Source of the DNA: CAIWTU01 sp963815135
GTDB lineage: Bacteria > Desulfobacterota > Desulfuromonadia > Geobacterales > Geobacteraceae
Length of the DNA: 64,000 bases
Assembly (NCBI GenBank): GCA_963815135.1
Contig: CAWFFO010000008.1
Coordinates: 124,001 to 188,000 of the forward strand
Direction: 5' to 3'
A program made the translations under genes and the position numbers. The first letter of the stretch is position 1. Each line of letters starts with the position of its first letter. Positions 27,628-38,244 of the stretch are shown here, piece by piece. The notes under the pieces are model-generated. The model saw only the letters and a program-made list of their open reading frames with translations. It made no database searches and was not told the origin of the DNA.

Positions 27628-29268
27628 ATGGAAATTTCTACTTCTTGGGTAAAACCACCCTACGCCATCGGCGGCCTTGACCATCTGGCCGTTCAAGCCC
27701 CATGCATCAGCCTTTATGGTAAAATGCTCCCCGGTATCACCAACGCGACTGATCGTGCCCGTTATTACAGCTTTTATCCATGGGTCGTATGGGCTTTGGA
27801 AAAAAATGGACATCACTATGGTGACAACTTTATTGATTTGTTTCGTAAAGCTGATTGCCTGTTTACTCTGATAGCTGAACGACACGCTAAAATTTGTGGT
27901 GGTGATCGTGATGACCACGCAGCCGCAACCGTTGGCAGTGGCAACATGGCAGAGCCGGTTTCCAGGATTCGCGATGGTCACTCAGTAAAACTATCGGACT
28001 TTGCTTGCCGAGAGGGGAAAACACGATATTTCAAGAACAAGCTGGGAGGTCTCGGACAGTATTATCTCGGTGTGTTCCGCGAACTAAAAATGATGACTGG
28101 CGATCTGCTGACCGGCGTCAAGAATATCAGAGAAGTCGGCGGAGCGATGGCGCAGACAGTTGATCACTCTGTAAAAAGGGAGCTGTTCTTTAAGACCCTT
28201 GACGAGGATACCGTTTCTGCTCACCGGCTTGACGAACTGCATTCGTTCTGCCCGTGCGCTTTGAATGCTAGTACAGAAGAACACTCTAAACTTTCGGAGT
28301 TGTTCTTTGGTTATGGACAGTTTTCAAACCAAGACGCGCTTGCCAGACGTCGTTCGTTAAGAATGTTTCTATCTCTGGCAGATGGTCTAGCACGATGTGG
28401 AGTGGCCACAGACATTGAAGCATTCCGAGGATGTTCATACAGTGGTGCTTTCCCAGACAAGTCAAATTGGCAGCTGCCTGAGCGCCTTGAAAAGACCCGC
28501 CAGCAATGGGCTGTTTATCAACGAAACGAGCTGCTCTCCCTGGCTGTTCAGGGAATATTTTATGTCATACTCCATGCCTATGAAGAATCCGGTGAAAAAT
28601 TCCATTCTGTGGAAGACCTTGCTCGCTGGTTTCTGGCGTCGCCGGAAGTTGAGAGTCTCGATTCTGTTTTGTCTCTGAATGATTCAGTTACTTCTCTGAT
28701 TGGCTCCTCCGGTTCGTGGCTCACCACTATGGAAGATTGGACTAACGACAATCATGAAGTTCACCTTGCAGGAAGAATTGCTTCACTCTGCGGGAGTCGC
28801 GAGGATGCTTTATCTAAACGATCAGCCATACTCTTGGCGAGCATGAAGATCCTGATCGCACTGCAAAGCCGTCCAGAGATAAAAGAAGGTTATAGTGACT
28901 TTGTCTTCCCGCCGAACTATCTCCAGGCATATCCGATCAACCTAAAGACATTCAATCATTACAGTACCAGCATATGGGGAAATTTGACTACGCGAGAGTG
29001 GGTTGGCTGGCTGGCAACAACGTGGGGTATCCATACGCATTTGATGGTGGCTTTGCGCAAATTGCGCGGACAATCGCAGTCTACATTCCGTATCAGACCA
29101 TCAGACAAGGGACTTGAAATCATATCAGTCCCAGATGCGGTCTTTACCTCTCCACGTTTCAAGCAGGCGCTGCGAATCTTGAAAGACATTGGGGCACTTG
29201 TTAAAAACGGCACCTTCTGGACGGTCTCCGATTTCGGTAGACAGTTCATGGAGGCTACCGATGAGTGA
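27628..29268 (+). CDS. Uncharacterised array protein coupled to PLD nuclease
   Basis: 546 residues. The N terminus has GLDHLAVQAPCISLYGKMLPGITNATDRARYYSF, and the middle is Trp-rich helix. The last 80 residues (FRIRPSDKGLEIISVPDAVF, ALRILKDIGALVKNGTFWTVSDFG) look like a winged-helix DNA-binding end. The stop overlaps the ATG of the PLD gene by 8 bases. I recognise no family. The coupling suggests a stable complex with the PLD protein. Confidence 0.5.
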   Translation: MEISTSWVKPPYAIGGLDHLAVQAPCISLYGKMLPGITNATDRARYYSFYPWVVWALEKNGHHYGDNFIDLFRKADCLFTLIAERHAKICGGDRDDHAAATVGSGNMAEPVSRIRDGHSVKLSDFACREGKTRYFKNKLGGLGQYYLGVFRELKMMTGDLLTGVKNIREVGGAMAQTVDHSVKRELFFKTLDEDTVSAHRLDELHSFCPCALNASTEEHSKLSELFFGYGQFSNQDALARRRSLRMFLSLADGLARCGVATDIEAFRGCSYSGAFPDKSNWQLPERLEKTRQQWAVYQRNELLSLAVQGIFYVILHAYEESGEKFHSVEDLARWFLASPEVESLDSVLSLNDSVTSLIGSSGSWLTTMEDWTNDNHEVHLAGRIASLCGSREDALSKRSAILLASMKILIALQSRPEIKEGYSDFVFPPNYLQAYPINLKTFNHYSTSIWGNLTTREWVGWLATTWGIHTHLMVALRKLRGQSQSTFRIRPSDKGLEIISVPDAVFTSPRFKQALRILKDIGALVKNGTFWTVSDFGRQFMEATDE

Positions 29269-31873
29269 GCGGATAACAATACTCAATGAGATCAAAAGCG
29301 GCGGCTATGAAGCGTCACTCATCACCACGTTCAATGCATATCTTCCCTTCTACGAAGATGTTGTCCTGCGTCACTTGATGGGCAGCGGTATTCGACACAA
29401 TGTATTGATGATGGATGCCTCACAAGCAACGCTGGCTGTTGATCGCCATCCTCCCCGGTCTGCAGGTCGGTTTTACACTCTGGCTCCCATAAAGGTTGCC
29501 GGAGCGTTTCATCCGAAAGTCGTTTTTCTGGTTGGCAAAAAGAAGGGGACACTACTGGTCGGAAGCCACAACCTCACGCTGTCTGGTTTCGGCTACAATC
29601 GGGAGATGACGAATGTCATTCTCTGCAAAGGAGAAGACGACACTGAAGGCGTAGCACTCCTAAGTTCTGCCTGGCAGTCTATCCTTGACTGGGCAGAGTC
29701 ACAGTCAGAAGTATTGCCTGGCCATATTATCGATATGGTCAAGAAGGTTCAAGATTTTGCCCCATGGTTGCAGAAAAGTGTTGGAACGTTACCAGATAAT
29801 TGCCGAGTTCTATCCGCAGGATCAAAGACACCAGCTCTATGGCGGCAGTTCATTGAATTTGCAGGGTCGGAGCCAACAAGACAAGTTACCGTCAACGGTG
29901 CATTCTTTGATACCAAGCTGGCATTTATTGAGAGAGTTCGTGACGAACTTTCAACAAATGAACTGGTTGTCGGCATCGATCCGGCAACGGTACAGTTATC
30001 ATTGGACAAAAAGCTGCCTGGTGTTTCTTTTGTCAATTGCTCCATGCTTGGTGTTGTTACAGAGAAAGATGACAAGCAAGCTGGTTATCTGCATGCAAAA
30101 TCGATATTGATTCAACGAGATGACGGAGAGACGGTACTTGCGATCGGCAGTGCCAATCCGAGCTATCCTGCATGGCTGGCCCCTGGGATGACGCAAAATG
30201 TCGAGATGATGATTGCCCGAAAAGGAGCGGATGCAAAAGATGCCGCTGAGAAACTTGGACTGCTTGCCATTGCATTGATGCCACAAGTGGAAGAATATGA
30301 ATGGCTGCAGATTCAGAAAAACTGGGAGCGTGATGATCATTCTGATCAAACTCCTGAGGCGTCTCAGGTGGTCATTGCCTTGGCTTCAGAAAGTGATATC
30401 AAGTTCAAAGTGCCAGGGAATAGCCTCCCTGGAGCCATAGAGTGTGAGATTATCATTTTTGGTTTTGATAATACTGTTCAACGTCGGGCACATCTGATTG
30501 GAAGCGAGTATGTTCTCTCTACAGAAAATTTGCCCGCACAGACTTCGATCTTCCGCTTCAGTATACTCGACAGGCAATTTACCGTGCTAGTTCAGTACGT
30601 AAAACAGGTTGAAGGCCTGTCCAGAACAAGCATCCAACGCCGTTTTAATGATGCACTGTCGTCTCTTGCTACGGGAATGCCCAACCTTGAGCATTTCGTT
30701 GAATGTATAAAGGAAATAATCGGGATCAGTGACTCTGTTGCCATTACTAGGGGTACTACAGCGGCACCATCACAGAGGAGAGGTAATGAGCCGACCGACT
30801 CCCAACAAGAAGGGGCAGAGCTTTCCATCGGACTGGACGAGGTAGTGGAACAGGAACATCTGAGGAAGCAGAGATTACGAGGTTCAGATGACCTTGCATA
30901 TCTCTTGGATGTGCTGCTGTACAATCTGCGCGATGAGAGCCCGGTTGTATTGGATGATGTACTTGAAAATCGTGATGCAATGGGGCGTTCCGAAGAAGAG
31001 CAGGTCGATGCTGATGACGAGGATGAAATTATTCTGCCTCCCGTTAAGGCTGAGAAGGACCAAGAAATCTCTGCCGCCAGGAATCCTCTGGACATTTGTC
31101 ACCACAAGGTTGCAAGTCTTGTCGGAATGGCCTGCGATAAGTTGGATGCACTCAAGCGGGGCAGGGTAGAGCTTGCGCAGTTTGTTGTCATCATGGCCGG
31201 CATTCTGTCGGCACTTCGGCTTCTGCGTGGTTTTGACGGAAAGGTCCCTTGGATTGCTGTTGGAGAAACAGCAGTTCCACAAAAAGAGCGTCGTAAGCTT
31301 TTCGACAAGATTGCTGAAGTTACTTTTGATGGTGACAAGTCAATCATCTGCCCTTATGAAAGTACTTTTCAGCTTTCGAACTATGATGAATTCGCAAGAA
31401 TTAAAGGTTTGATCATTTGGCTTGCATGGGATAGCGGCATTACCTTGGCAGACAAGAAACCATTTAATGAAACACCGGATGAACGAAACGCACGCTGCGA
31501 TATTAATCGTCTTTATGTGGCAACAGCTCAACTGATCAATGGTGATGAGGATGTAATCAGCGAAGCAAAGCAGAGCATCGGGCCACTTAGCTCAAGCGAT
31601 ATGGACTGGTTGGGTAAACTGATGTCAGTTGATCAGCTGTTTCGTGATGCTTGCATCAATCTGACAGGTTTGCAGGACGGTGCTTCAGCAAAGACTGGTG
31701 ATTTCGGTTTCAATTCATTGAAGCCGGAATTGGGCATTCGAGAAATATTGCTGAAGGATAAGATCACTATAAGTCTGTCATTTCAAAACGTGAACCATCG
31801 AAAGTATAGTTTTCCAGTTAGCACGGTTCGGATTATTCCGTTTGAGAAGATATTACATGCACCGGGAATTTAG
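29261..31873 (+). CDS. Phospholipase D-family nuclease (two HKD motifs)
   Basis: 870 residues from the ATG at 29261; the open frame extends 24 codons upstream, but 29261 is in the coupled position. First HKD: FHPKVVFLVGKKKGTLLVGS followed by HN (near residue 85). Second HKD: YLHAKSILIQRDDGETVLAIGS followed by AN (near 285). The pair fits an intact PLD active site, so this is a probable nuclease, the role of DrmC in DISARM. The C-terminal 500 residues are unknown, with an acidic linker (EEEQVDADDEDEI) near 600. Confidence 0.8.
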   Translation: MSERITILNEIKSGGYEASLITTFNAYLPFYEDVVLRHLMGSGIRHNVLMMDASQATLAVDRHPPRSAGRFYTLAPIKVAGAFHPKVVFLVGKKKGTLLVGSHNLTLSGFGYNREMTNVILCKGEDDTEGVALLSSAWQSILDWAESQSEVLPGHIIDMVKKVQDFAPWLQKSVGTLPDNCRVLSAGSKTPALWRQFIEFAGSEPTRQVTVNGAFFDTKLAFIERVRDELSTNELVVGIDPATVQLSLDKKLPGVSFVNCSMLGVVTEKDDKQAGYLHAKSILIQRDDGETVLAIGSANPSYPAWLAPGMTQNVEMMIARKGADAKDAAEKLGLLAIALMPQVEEYEWLQIQKNWERDDHSDQTPEASQVVIALASESDIKFKVPGNSLPGAIECEIIIFGFDNTVQRRAHLIGSEYVLSTENLPAQTSIFRFSILDRQFTVLVQYVKQVEGLSRTSIQRRFNDALSSLATGMPNLEHFVECIKEIIGISDSVAITRGTTAAPSQRRGNEPTDSQQEGAELSIGLDEVVEQEHLRKQRLRGSDDLAYLLDVLLYNLRDESPVVLDDVLENRDAMGRSEEEQVDADDEDEIILPPVKAEKDQEISAARNPLDICHHKVASLVGMACDKLDALKRGRVELAQFVVIMAGILSALRLLRGFDGKVPWIAVGETAVPQKERRKLFDKIAEVTFDGDKSIICPYESTFQLSNYDEFARIKGLIIWLAWDSGITLADKKPFNETPDERNARCDINRLYVATAQLINGDEDVISEAKQSIGPLSSSDMDWLGKLMSVDQLFRDACINLTGLQDGASAKTGDFGFNSLKPELGIREILLKDKITISLSFQNVNHRKYSFPVSTVRIIPFEKILHAPGI

Positions 31874-31909
31874 GTGCGCAACGTATATGTGAAAATAGGA
31901 CCCGTTATT

Positions 31910-32662
31910 ATGAAAGCTGTTTTAGGTATCGACTGTGCGACAGTCCCCCCAAAACGGGGTGTTGCCATAGGCCGTTTCAATGGTAATTCATGCCTGATTA
32001 CAAATGTTGCCATAGGATTGAGCAACGAGTCAATTGCATCAATTGTCAAAGAAGAAAGCCACTGCTGCAACCAACTGTTGCTGGCGTTTGATGCACCTCT
32101 CGGTTGGCCCGAATCAATGGGGAAAGCGTTGGCCGCACATAAGGCAGGAGAACCTTTGTTGCCAACAGCTGACAATCTCTTCCGTCGAAAAACCGACCGA
32201 TTCATCCGGGAGAAGTTCAATAAACAGTCCCTCGATGTAGGAGCCGACCGTATTGCACGTACTGCCCATTCGGCATTGAAACTACTCGCGTATTTATCAG
32301 AAGCCATTGGGTACCCAGTTCCGCTTGCCTGGGACACTGATTTCTCTGGTGTCGCAGCTATCGAGGTTTACCCAGCTGCGACCCTACGATCTTATTTACT
32401 TCCTGACTCTGGATATAAAATGACGCCTGACAGTCAAGCCCGCCAAAACATCATCGATAGTCTCAAAGAAACTGAGGAATTATCTTTTGAGGTATCGACA
32501 GAACTGCCCCTTCGGAACGCCGATGCTCTTGACGCTGTCATCTGCAGTCTTGCTGGTTTGCATTTTATACAGGGATCTGTCCATCAGCCGACCAATAAGG
32601 AGCTTGCCCGCAAAGAGGGGTGGATATGGGTAAGAAAAACAGAAGATGACAGCGAATGGTAA
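31910..32662 (+). CDS. DUF429 family protein (predicted RNase H-fold nuclease)
   Basis: 250 residues from the ATG at 31910 (AGGA 9 bases upstream); a GTG at 31874 is possible. DUF429 signatures: VLGIDCAT at the start (first acidic residue of the RNase H fold), LLLAFDAPLGWP, FRRKTDRFIR, IEVYPAATLRSY and NADALDAVICSLAG (late acidic residue). The family is predicted to be a nuclease but has no established substrate. It lies 36 bases after the PLD gene and about 110 before the SF1 helicase. Confidence 0.75.
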   Translation: MKAVLGIDCATVPPKRGVAIGRFNGNSCLITNVAIGLSNESIASIVKEESHCCNQLLLAFDAPLGWPESMGKALAAHKAGEPLLPTADNLFRRKTDRFIREKFNKQSLDVGADRIARTAHSALKLLAYLSEAIGYPVPLAWDTDFSGVAAIEVYPAATLRSYLLPDSGYKMTPDSQARQNIIDSLKETEELSFEVSTELPLRNADALDAVICSLAGLHFIQGSVHQPTNKELARKEGWIWVRKTEDDSEW

Positions 32663-32772
32663 ATTTGTTCCGGAATAGGCGATATGCTTAGACAGCGGTA
32701 CGTTATAAAGCGTACGAATGTTCCTCTGACAGCAGTAACGTCATGTGATTCTTTAAAGAAGGAAATCAATTG

Positions 32773-35700
32773 ATGCAGAACAGGCCATACTTCAACTTCA
32801 AAGGTGAACAGCTTCAGCAGCTTATTGATGATAATCAGAGCGACTTGGAGCTACTTGGGCTGGTTCTTGTCGAGTTACAACACCGTTCAACACCAAAAAT
32901 GAAGGCATTACGCTCCAAAATTGAAAGAAGTATTGCAGGTTTTAATAATGATACTGGTAACACGAAAACTGGAGTACCGCCAAAAGATGACCGGAAGAAG
33001 CAGGAATCCCGGCAATCGCAGCCGCAAAAACCTGAACAGGAAGACCTATTCGGCGATAAATATTCCTCTCAAAAAGAAACAAAAAAAACTGCAACATGCC
33101 CAGAGGGAGCGACTGAATCAAAGGCAAAAGAAAAGGCGAATAATTCGGGTAAAAGGGAGCCCAATGAAGAGCCATTACGCGAACCACGTATGGGGAAAAT
33201 GCGGAAGCCTGGAAAGATTGCCGGTGTGCCGGCTAAGCGAAGCTTCGACCTCAAAGACGAGGTCAAACTTGATGTCAGCAAGGATGCCCCGCTGGTTGTT
33301 CGATATGAAGCTGCTGTCAGAGAACTTGTTGCTGAAATGCGGCGTAAAAAAACCGCCTACAAGCAAGTCATACTCGAAGATGGTGTACGGATGCAACTGG
33401 ATGGCAAGGAAAACGGTTATCAGTTTCCCTACAATGAAGACGCTGAGCTTTTCGAAGGCGCAGCGGTAGTAGCTGTAATAGGAGGCATGCAGTCTGAAGG
33501 TCGTATTATCGCTTTTTTGGGAAAACAGATCGTCATCTCTTTGCTAGATGATTTTGGCCCCCGGATTGCCGTTTGCATTCTAAGGATTGACAATACTGCC
33601 ATGTTAGAGGCTCTTCGTGTCCGCCTGGAAAAAATAGCGAAAGGGGATGCCGTTACCTTCAATGCCAAGCTTGCTGAAGCCGTTATTTTTAATACCGGCA
33701 ATGAGCTTGCACCGGCTTTTGTGCCGAATGAGTTTGTATCCGATCTAAATTCCTGCCAGAAAGAGGCCGTCGCAAAGATCCTAGCAAATGAGATATTTTA
33801 TCTGTGGGGCCCCCCCGGTACCGGGAAAACAAAAACTTTGGGTGCTCTCTGCCTTGCCCTTATTGAAGGGAATAAACGTATCCTCCTCTGTTCCAACACA
33901 AACCAAGCAGTGGATCAAGTTCTCCTGAAAATATGTGATAAATTCAAAATAACGCATCCAGCAATTCAAGAAGGACAGGTCGTTCGAGTTGGGCAGATTG
34001 CCAATAAACAGCTGCTTGAGAAATGGAAGGAATACGTCACCATTGACGGGATTGTTGAGCGAAAATCTCGGGCGTTACTTGCACGAAAAGAAGAGCTTGA
34101 AATCCAGCTTGAACGGATAAATTCTTCTATGTCTCGCGCCAATAGATTGATGAAAGCTTTTGCCCTACTGGATGGTCTTATTGCCGAAAGAGAGAGCGTT
34201 TCCGAAATTTTTCAACAAAATCAAAAAAAACGAAATACAGACCTTGAACGTAAGCTTTCTTTGGAAAAGCGAATCGAAGACTTGCAGGCTGAAAAACAAA
34301 AGGTTCAACTTGCAGGCGCCATAAAACGTGCATTTCTTCGCTCGATTGAGCGCATCGAAAAGGATCTGCAAAAGGCTGGAGTCGATCTGCTGGCGAAAGA
34401 AAAACAGCTTGAAACAATCGAAGATAAAATTCGTGACCTAAAAGCGCGTTTGGGTGAAATCGACACGGCGATCAATCCAGCTGAACAGGCTGTTTCTGGA
34501 ATTGACCGAAGAGGAGATTGAACGCCAACTTGAGGAAGCTGAGGAAAAGAAAAGACCGCTCATAGAGGAAATTTCAGATATTAACAAGCAACTCGATGAC
34601 ATTAGAAAGTCCATTATGGATCGTGCGCGCATTGTTGGAGCTACGGTTACCAAGGCATATCTCAGTTCACAACTCTTTAGCGAATTTGATGTGGTGATAG
34701 TCGATGAAGCATCCATGGTAATGCTTCCAGCCCTCTTCAACGCTGCTGGGTTAGCGAAAGAAAAAGTCGTGATATCAGGCGATTTCAGACAGTTGGCACC
34801 AATTGTCCAGACGGAGCAAAAATCAATTTTTGAGACGGTTGGCGGTGATGTGTTCCGTTCGACAAAAATTGCTTCAATGAAAGCGCAGCATAGAAAGCGC
34901 CTTGTCATGCTCAAAGAGCAATACCGAATGGATGACCAGATCTGCCGTTTAATTTCGTCGCGCATGTACAAAGGCGAATTACACACAGCCTCCAGTCGAG
35001 CCAAGTCTGAAATACATCTACCTCAGCCTTTCGACGGACCACTCACTATCGTTGACACTTCACCCATATGGCCTTTTGTGAATCGCGATCTGTTCAATTC
35101 ACGCTATAACCTAATGAACGCCCTGGCTGTGCGTAATCTGTGTCGCTTCTTGGACTCCAACGGTTATCTTCAAGATGCTTCCCGACTTGGAGTATGCACA
35201 CCCTATGCTGCCCAATCCAAAGTGTTGCAACGTATACTGGCAGGGTCTGATCTTAACTCAAAGATTGAGGCCGGGACTGTGCACCGTTTCCAAGGCGACG
35301 AAAAGGACATTATAGTTTTGGACATTCCCGACAGCCATGGAGAACCACGAGCAGGAATATTTCTTGATGCTGATCATGTTGATGATTCTGGTGCGATGCT
35401 CTTCAATGTCGCAGTAAGCAGGGCGAAGAACAATCTCATAGTCTTTGCCAATCTAGCTTACCTCGATCAGAAGCTACCTGGCTACGCAATTCTTCGTGAT
35501 ATTTTGTCTGAGATGCAAGATCTCGGGAAAGTGGTTGATGTCCGCGATGTTCTAGCGATGTATCCAATTGCAGAGGATTTGCGCCGCCTCGGCAGACCAT
35601 TTAATTTGTCACCTGAAGCTGAAAAAACCGGACTTTTCAATCAACGTGACTTTGAACAAGTTTGTATGGCAGATCTCGAACAAGCAAAAAAGGGGATTGC

Positions 35701-36355
35701 AATTTTTTCCGGCTTTGTAACCGAGCAAAGAGTTGCTGCATATGAGATGCTCTTCCGACATAAGAAATCAGAAGGTGTTGCTATTCGTTGTGTGACCAGG
35801 CCGCCGAAAAACAATGGAAGCATACCCATTGAACATGGAAAGGCTGCACTTGATGCGTTAGAGTATTTTGGTTGTGTTGTGGATACGCGAGGGGAAATCC
35901 ACGAAAAGGTTGTCATTATTGACGATGAAATTGTCTGGTTTGGCTCATTGAACCCCTTGTCGCACACCGCCCGCACCGATGAGATGATGGCACGAATCCA
36001 GGGAAGGGATCTTTCGCTTCAGGTTTCAGCTTTCATGTCCCTTAATCGAGGTTTGAAGCCCGATGCAGCTGAGGGGATCTCAACAAGGGGTGAAAATCCT
36101 CGCTGTTCAGTCTGTGGTTCTCGGTCATCTTATCGTAAGGGGAGGTTTGGTCCTTATTGGGAATGTGAAGATTGCTCGTGGACAGAAAGCTTTGATAAAC
36201 CTCGGCGACAGCAAAAAACGTCTGGACAGCAAACTGAAGAGGCCCCCATGTGTGATTTGTGTGGCTCTCCAATGAAGCTTAGAAGTGGCAGGTATGGCGA
36301 ATTTTATGGTTGTACTGCCTACCCAGCGTGTAAAAATAAAACGAAAGTTAACTGA
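32773..36355 (+). CDS. UPF1-type SF1 helicase fused to PLD domain and zinc fingers (one frameshift)
   Basis: About 1,190 residues. The ATG at 32773 has AAGGA upstream. Order: a short N domain, a Lys-rich linker, Walker A LWGPPGTGKTKT (near 33810), a long coiled coil splitting the helicase core (34050-34620), DVVIVDEAS (near 34695), SGDFRQLAP, EQYRMDDQI, TVHRFQGDEKD and VAVSRAKN. After this comes one HKD motif (IHEKVVIIDDEIVWFGSLNP, near 35900) and two C4 zinc fingers (CSVCG...CEDC, CDLCG...C). A single-base shift falls in the coiled coil near 34493 (frame 1 to 2), so the open segments are 32773-34521 and 34454-36355. One HKD per chain suggests that it works as a dimer. Confidence 0.85.
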
Positions 36356-36393
36356 TTGGTTTCGGGCCCAATAATCGATAGACAGGAGGACTC

Positions 36394-36801
36394 ATGAGAA
36401 CAATTCAAATTTCTGAAAATGTCTGGAATGTTATTGTTGAACATGGGAAATTTGGTGATACTGCAAACGATGTGCTTGAAAGAATACTTGAAATAGACAA
36501 CATTGAGCCTCCAGCCATTGAATTTCCAATTGGAGTTAGCCAGCCGCGGCCAGCTCGTAAGGTCAGGCATCATTATGCAACTATTAGAATGGCAACCGAA
36601 GTCCGTGGCAATTTTTTGCATGTGAGTTTTGAAAGTGGAGTGGCAAACAAATGGCAATTACCTGACCCCTCGGATAAACAGGGGATCAGAACGGTAAGAG
36701 ATCTAGCCGTTAGCTTCGCAAAGCAAAATGGTGCTTCTTTTGGTCAAGAGAGAGCTGTTCAAAAAGCTCTTACAAATGCGGGGTATTGGCTTATTAAGTA
36801 G
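36394..36801 (+). CDS. Small protein with SeqA-N/RHH-like start
   Basis: 135 residues with a strong AGGAGG site. MRTIQISENVWNVIVEHGKF and ANDVLERIL resemble the ribbon-helix-helix and helices at the N terminus of SeqA. The C-terminal 75 residues (HHYATIRMATEVRGNFLHVSF, then AVQKALTNAGYWLIK) are unknown. It is the last gene of the plus-strand defence array and may be its regulator or a DNA-binding accessory. Confidence 0.5.
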   Translation: MRTIQISENVWNVIVEHGKFGDTANDVLERILEIDNIEPPAIEFPIGVSQPRPARKVRHHYATIRMATEVRGNFLHVSFESGVANKWQLPDPSDKQGIRTVRDLAVSFAKQNGASFGQERAVQKALTNAGYWLIK

Positions 36802-36944
36802 ACTTGATATTTTGTTATTATTTGTCTGGCAGGGGAGTAGCTCGGTTAATTAGTTTTTCCAAGATCTACACCTACTAAGAATTAGCCCTCGAAAAATTGG
36901 TCTGTCGTCTTGAGAACCATTGAGAAGGTTACTATGCCTATTAT

Positions 36945-37415
36945 TCACTTGTAAGTCGGTAGCAATGAGCATGAAAATGTATGAGCCCCTTTTTCAATTA
37001 CCCTCAATTTGATTTTCACCTTGAGCCAGTCGAATTTTCTTGATGCAAGAATTAAGTGCCAATCGGCCAAGTTACGAACATTTTGGGCAGGACAACGATT
37101 TTTGTGTTGCACTTCGGCATTGATTGCCTTCCAAGCTACATGACAGAGACCATTGGGGCCTATTCCTACCCAGTTGTCTGCAATAAGGTCAGTCAAGTCG
37201 TAGACGACACTCTCCTTTCTTTGATGAAGCCGTGTTGCTATTTCTTCGACGGAAGATGGTCCGCAACGTCGCAAATAATTAAGAAGCTCCAGTCGCGATT
37301 TTCCGAAATTCCTCAAGAACGTTTTCATATCGTCGTAAGAAACGCCACATACTGGGTTCTGTAACTCTGAATTCACCTTTCGCTTTCGCGTGCCAACTTT
37401 GTTATTTATTGTCAT
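36945..37415 (-). CDS. Winged-helix protein next to recombinase
   Basis: 156 residues. The centre (FGKSRLELLNYLRRCGPSSV, EEIATRLHQRKESVVYDLTDL) is a clear winged helix-turn-helix like those of MarR-type or archaeal-style antitoxin regulators. It follows the recombinase stop by 3 bases on the same strand, so the two are co-transcribed. It probably regulates the recombinase or helps choose sites. Confidence 0.6.
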   Translation of the reverse strand: MTINNKVGTRKRKVNSELQNPVCGVSYDDMKTFLRNFGKSRLELLNYLRRCGPSSVEEIATRLHQRKESVVYDLTDLIADNWVGIGPNGLCHVAWKAINAEVQHKNRCPAQNVRNLADWHLILASRKFDWLKVKIKLRVIEKGAHTFSCSLLPTYK

Positions 37416-37418
37416 ATT

Positions 37419-38054
37419 TTACCTCTTTACTATTTCTGGAGTGAAAGATGTGCCGAAGTCAACTTCATGGAGTAGCACGTGATCTTCATTTCCGGCCAAT
37501 GCCGTATATACAAGTGTGTTAGTGATATTCGCGTGGCCAAGCCATCGCTGCAATGTTGTAAGTGGTACGCGGTGAAGCAAACAGTTGATCGCATAGCTAT
37601 GGCGAAATGTATGGGGGTGTTCTCTACCATCACTGTAACCAGCAAGCCGACATGCATTCTTGATGTGCTCATGAGCGGTGGAGCGATTGATATTGAAGAT
37701 TCTGCGTAAATCCCGCTTTTTCGTTGTCACTTTCTCGGATTGAAATTGCTGAAAGAGCTTTATTTCTAATAGGAAATCAGGCTGAATCGGAATTACCCGT
37801 TCATGCCCTTTTCGTTTCAATGTCACTACTCGGATTGTTCTCGCCATAAAATCAACGTCCTGATAAAGGGTCGATAGCGCTTCCGACACACGGACTCCTG
37901 TGTTCCATATGAAACTGCACAGGAACCACGTTTCATAGTGCTCACGCTTCAACTGATCCGACAGAATGCGTTGTACCTCATCAAATTTGTAATACTTCGG
38001 AAGCTTGCAAAACGTCCGGGCAAGTGCTCTGGATCCAATTGGTATTGGCAGCAT
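37419..38054 (-). CDS. Short tyrosine recombinase (catalytic domain)
   Basis: 211 residues, nearly all catalytic domain with a short core-binding piece. Catalytic set: Arg in WNTGVRVSEALS, Lys-turn region LKRKGHERVIPI, HTFRHSYA, LGHANITNTLVYT. All five usual residues appear intact, unlike in the selC integrase. It lacks the extra helix insert of integron integrases as far as can be seen. Repeats of TGTCTGATTT lie just upstream of its start. It could invert or excise a local segment, or be a remnant of a second mobile unit. Confidence 0.85.
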   Translation of the reverse strand: MLPIPIGSRALARTFCKLPKYYKFDEVQRILSDQLKREHYETWFLCSFIWNTGVRVSEALSTLYQDVDFMARTIRVVTLKRKGHERVIPIQPDFLLEIKLFQQFQSEKVTTKKRDLRRIFNINRSTAHEHIKNACRLAGYSDGREHPHTFRHSYAINCLLHRVPLTTLQRWLGHANITNTLVYTALAGNEDHVLLHEVDFGTSFTPEIVKR

Positions 38055-38109
38055 ATCAAAGAACCTCCTTCATCCGAAGATTGACCTAATGACTCCTGTC
38101 GGAATTGGC

Positions 38110-38244
38110 AAATCAGACAAAATAATTTTTTGTCTGATTTTGGCATTGTTTTGTCTGATTTTCTTGCTGACAATACCAAAATTAGACAGTTATCAAGACT
38201 AACTCATCGTAAAATCAGACATTTTAGATTATTTTGTCTGATTA
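38110..38244. repeat. Array of TGTCTGATTT sites upstream of the recombinase
   Basis: AAATCAGACA at 38110-38119 forms a perfect inverted pair with TGTCTGATTT at 38131-38140. Further copies lie at 38152-38161 (direct), 38180-38189 (degenerate, inverted), 38212-38221 (inverted) and 38235-38244 (direct, last base A). The array starts 56 bases before the recombinase ATG. It could be an operator, or crossover sites with the 11-bp spacer of the first pair. Confidence 0.65.

Noticed and set aside
37419..38054. Integron integrase for the cassette array
   Set aside because: It is only 211 residues, lacks a full core-binding domain and shows no IntI-type extra patch. It lies 6.7 kb away, with its own different repeat sites.
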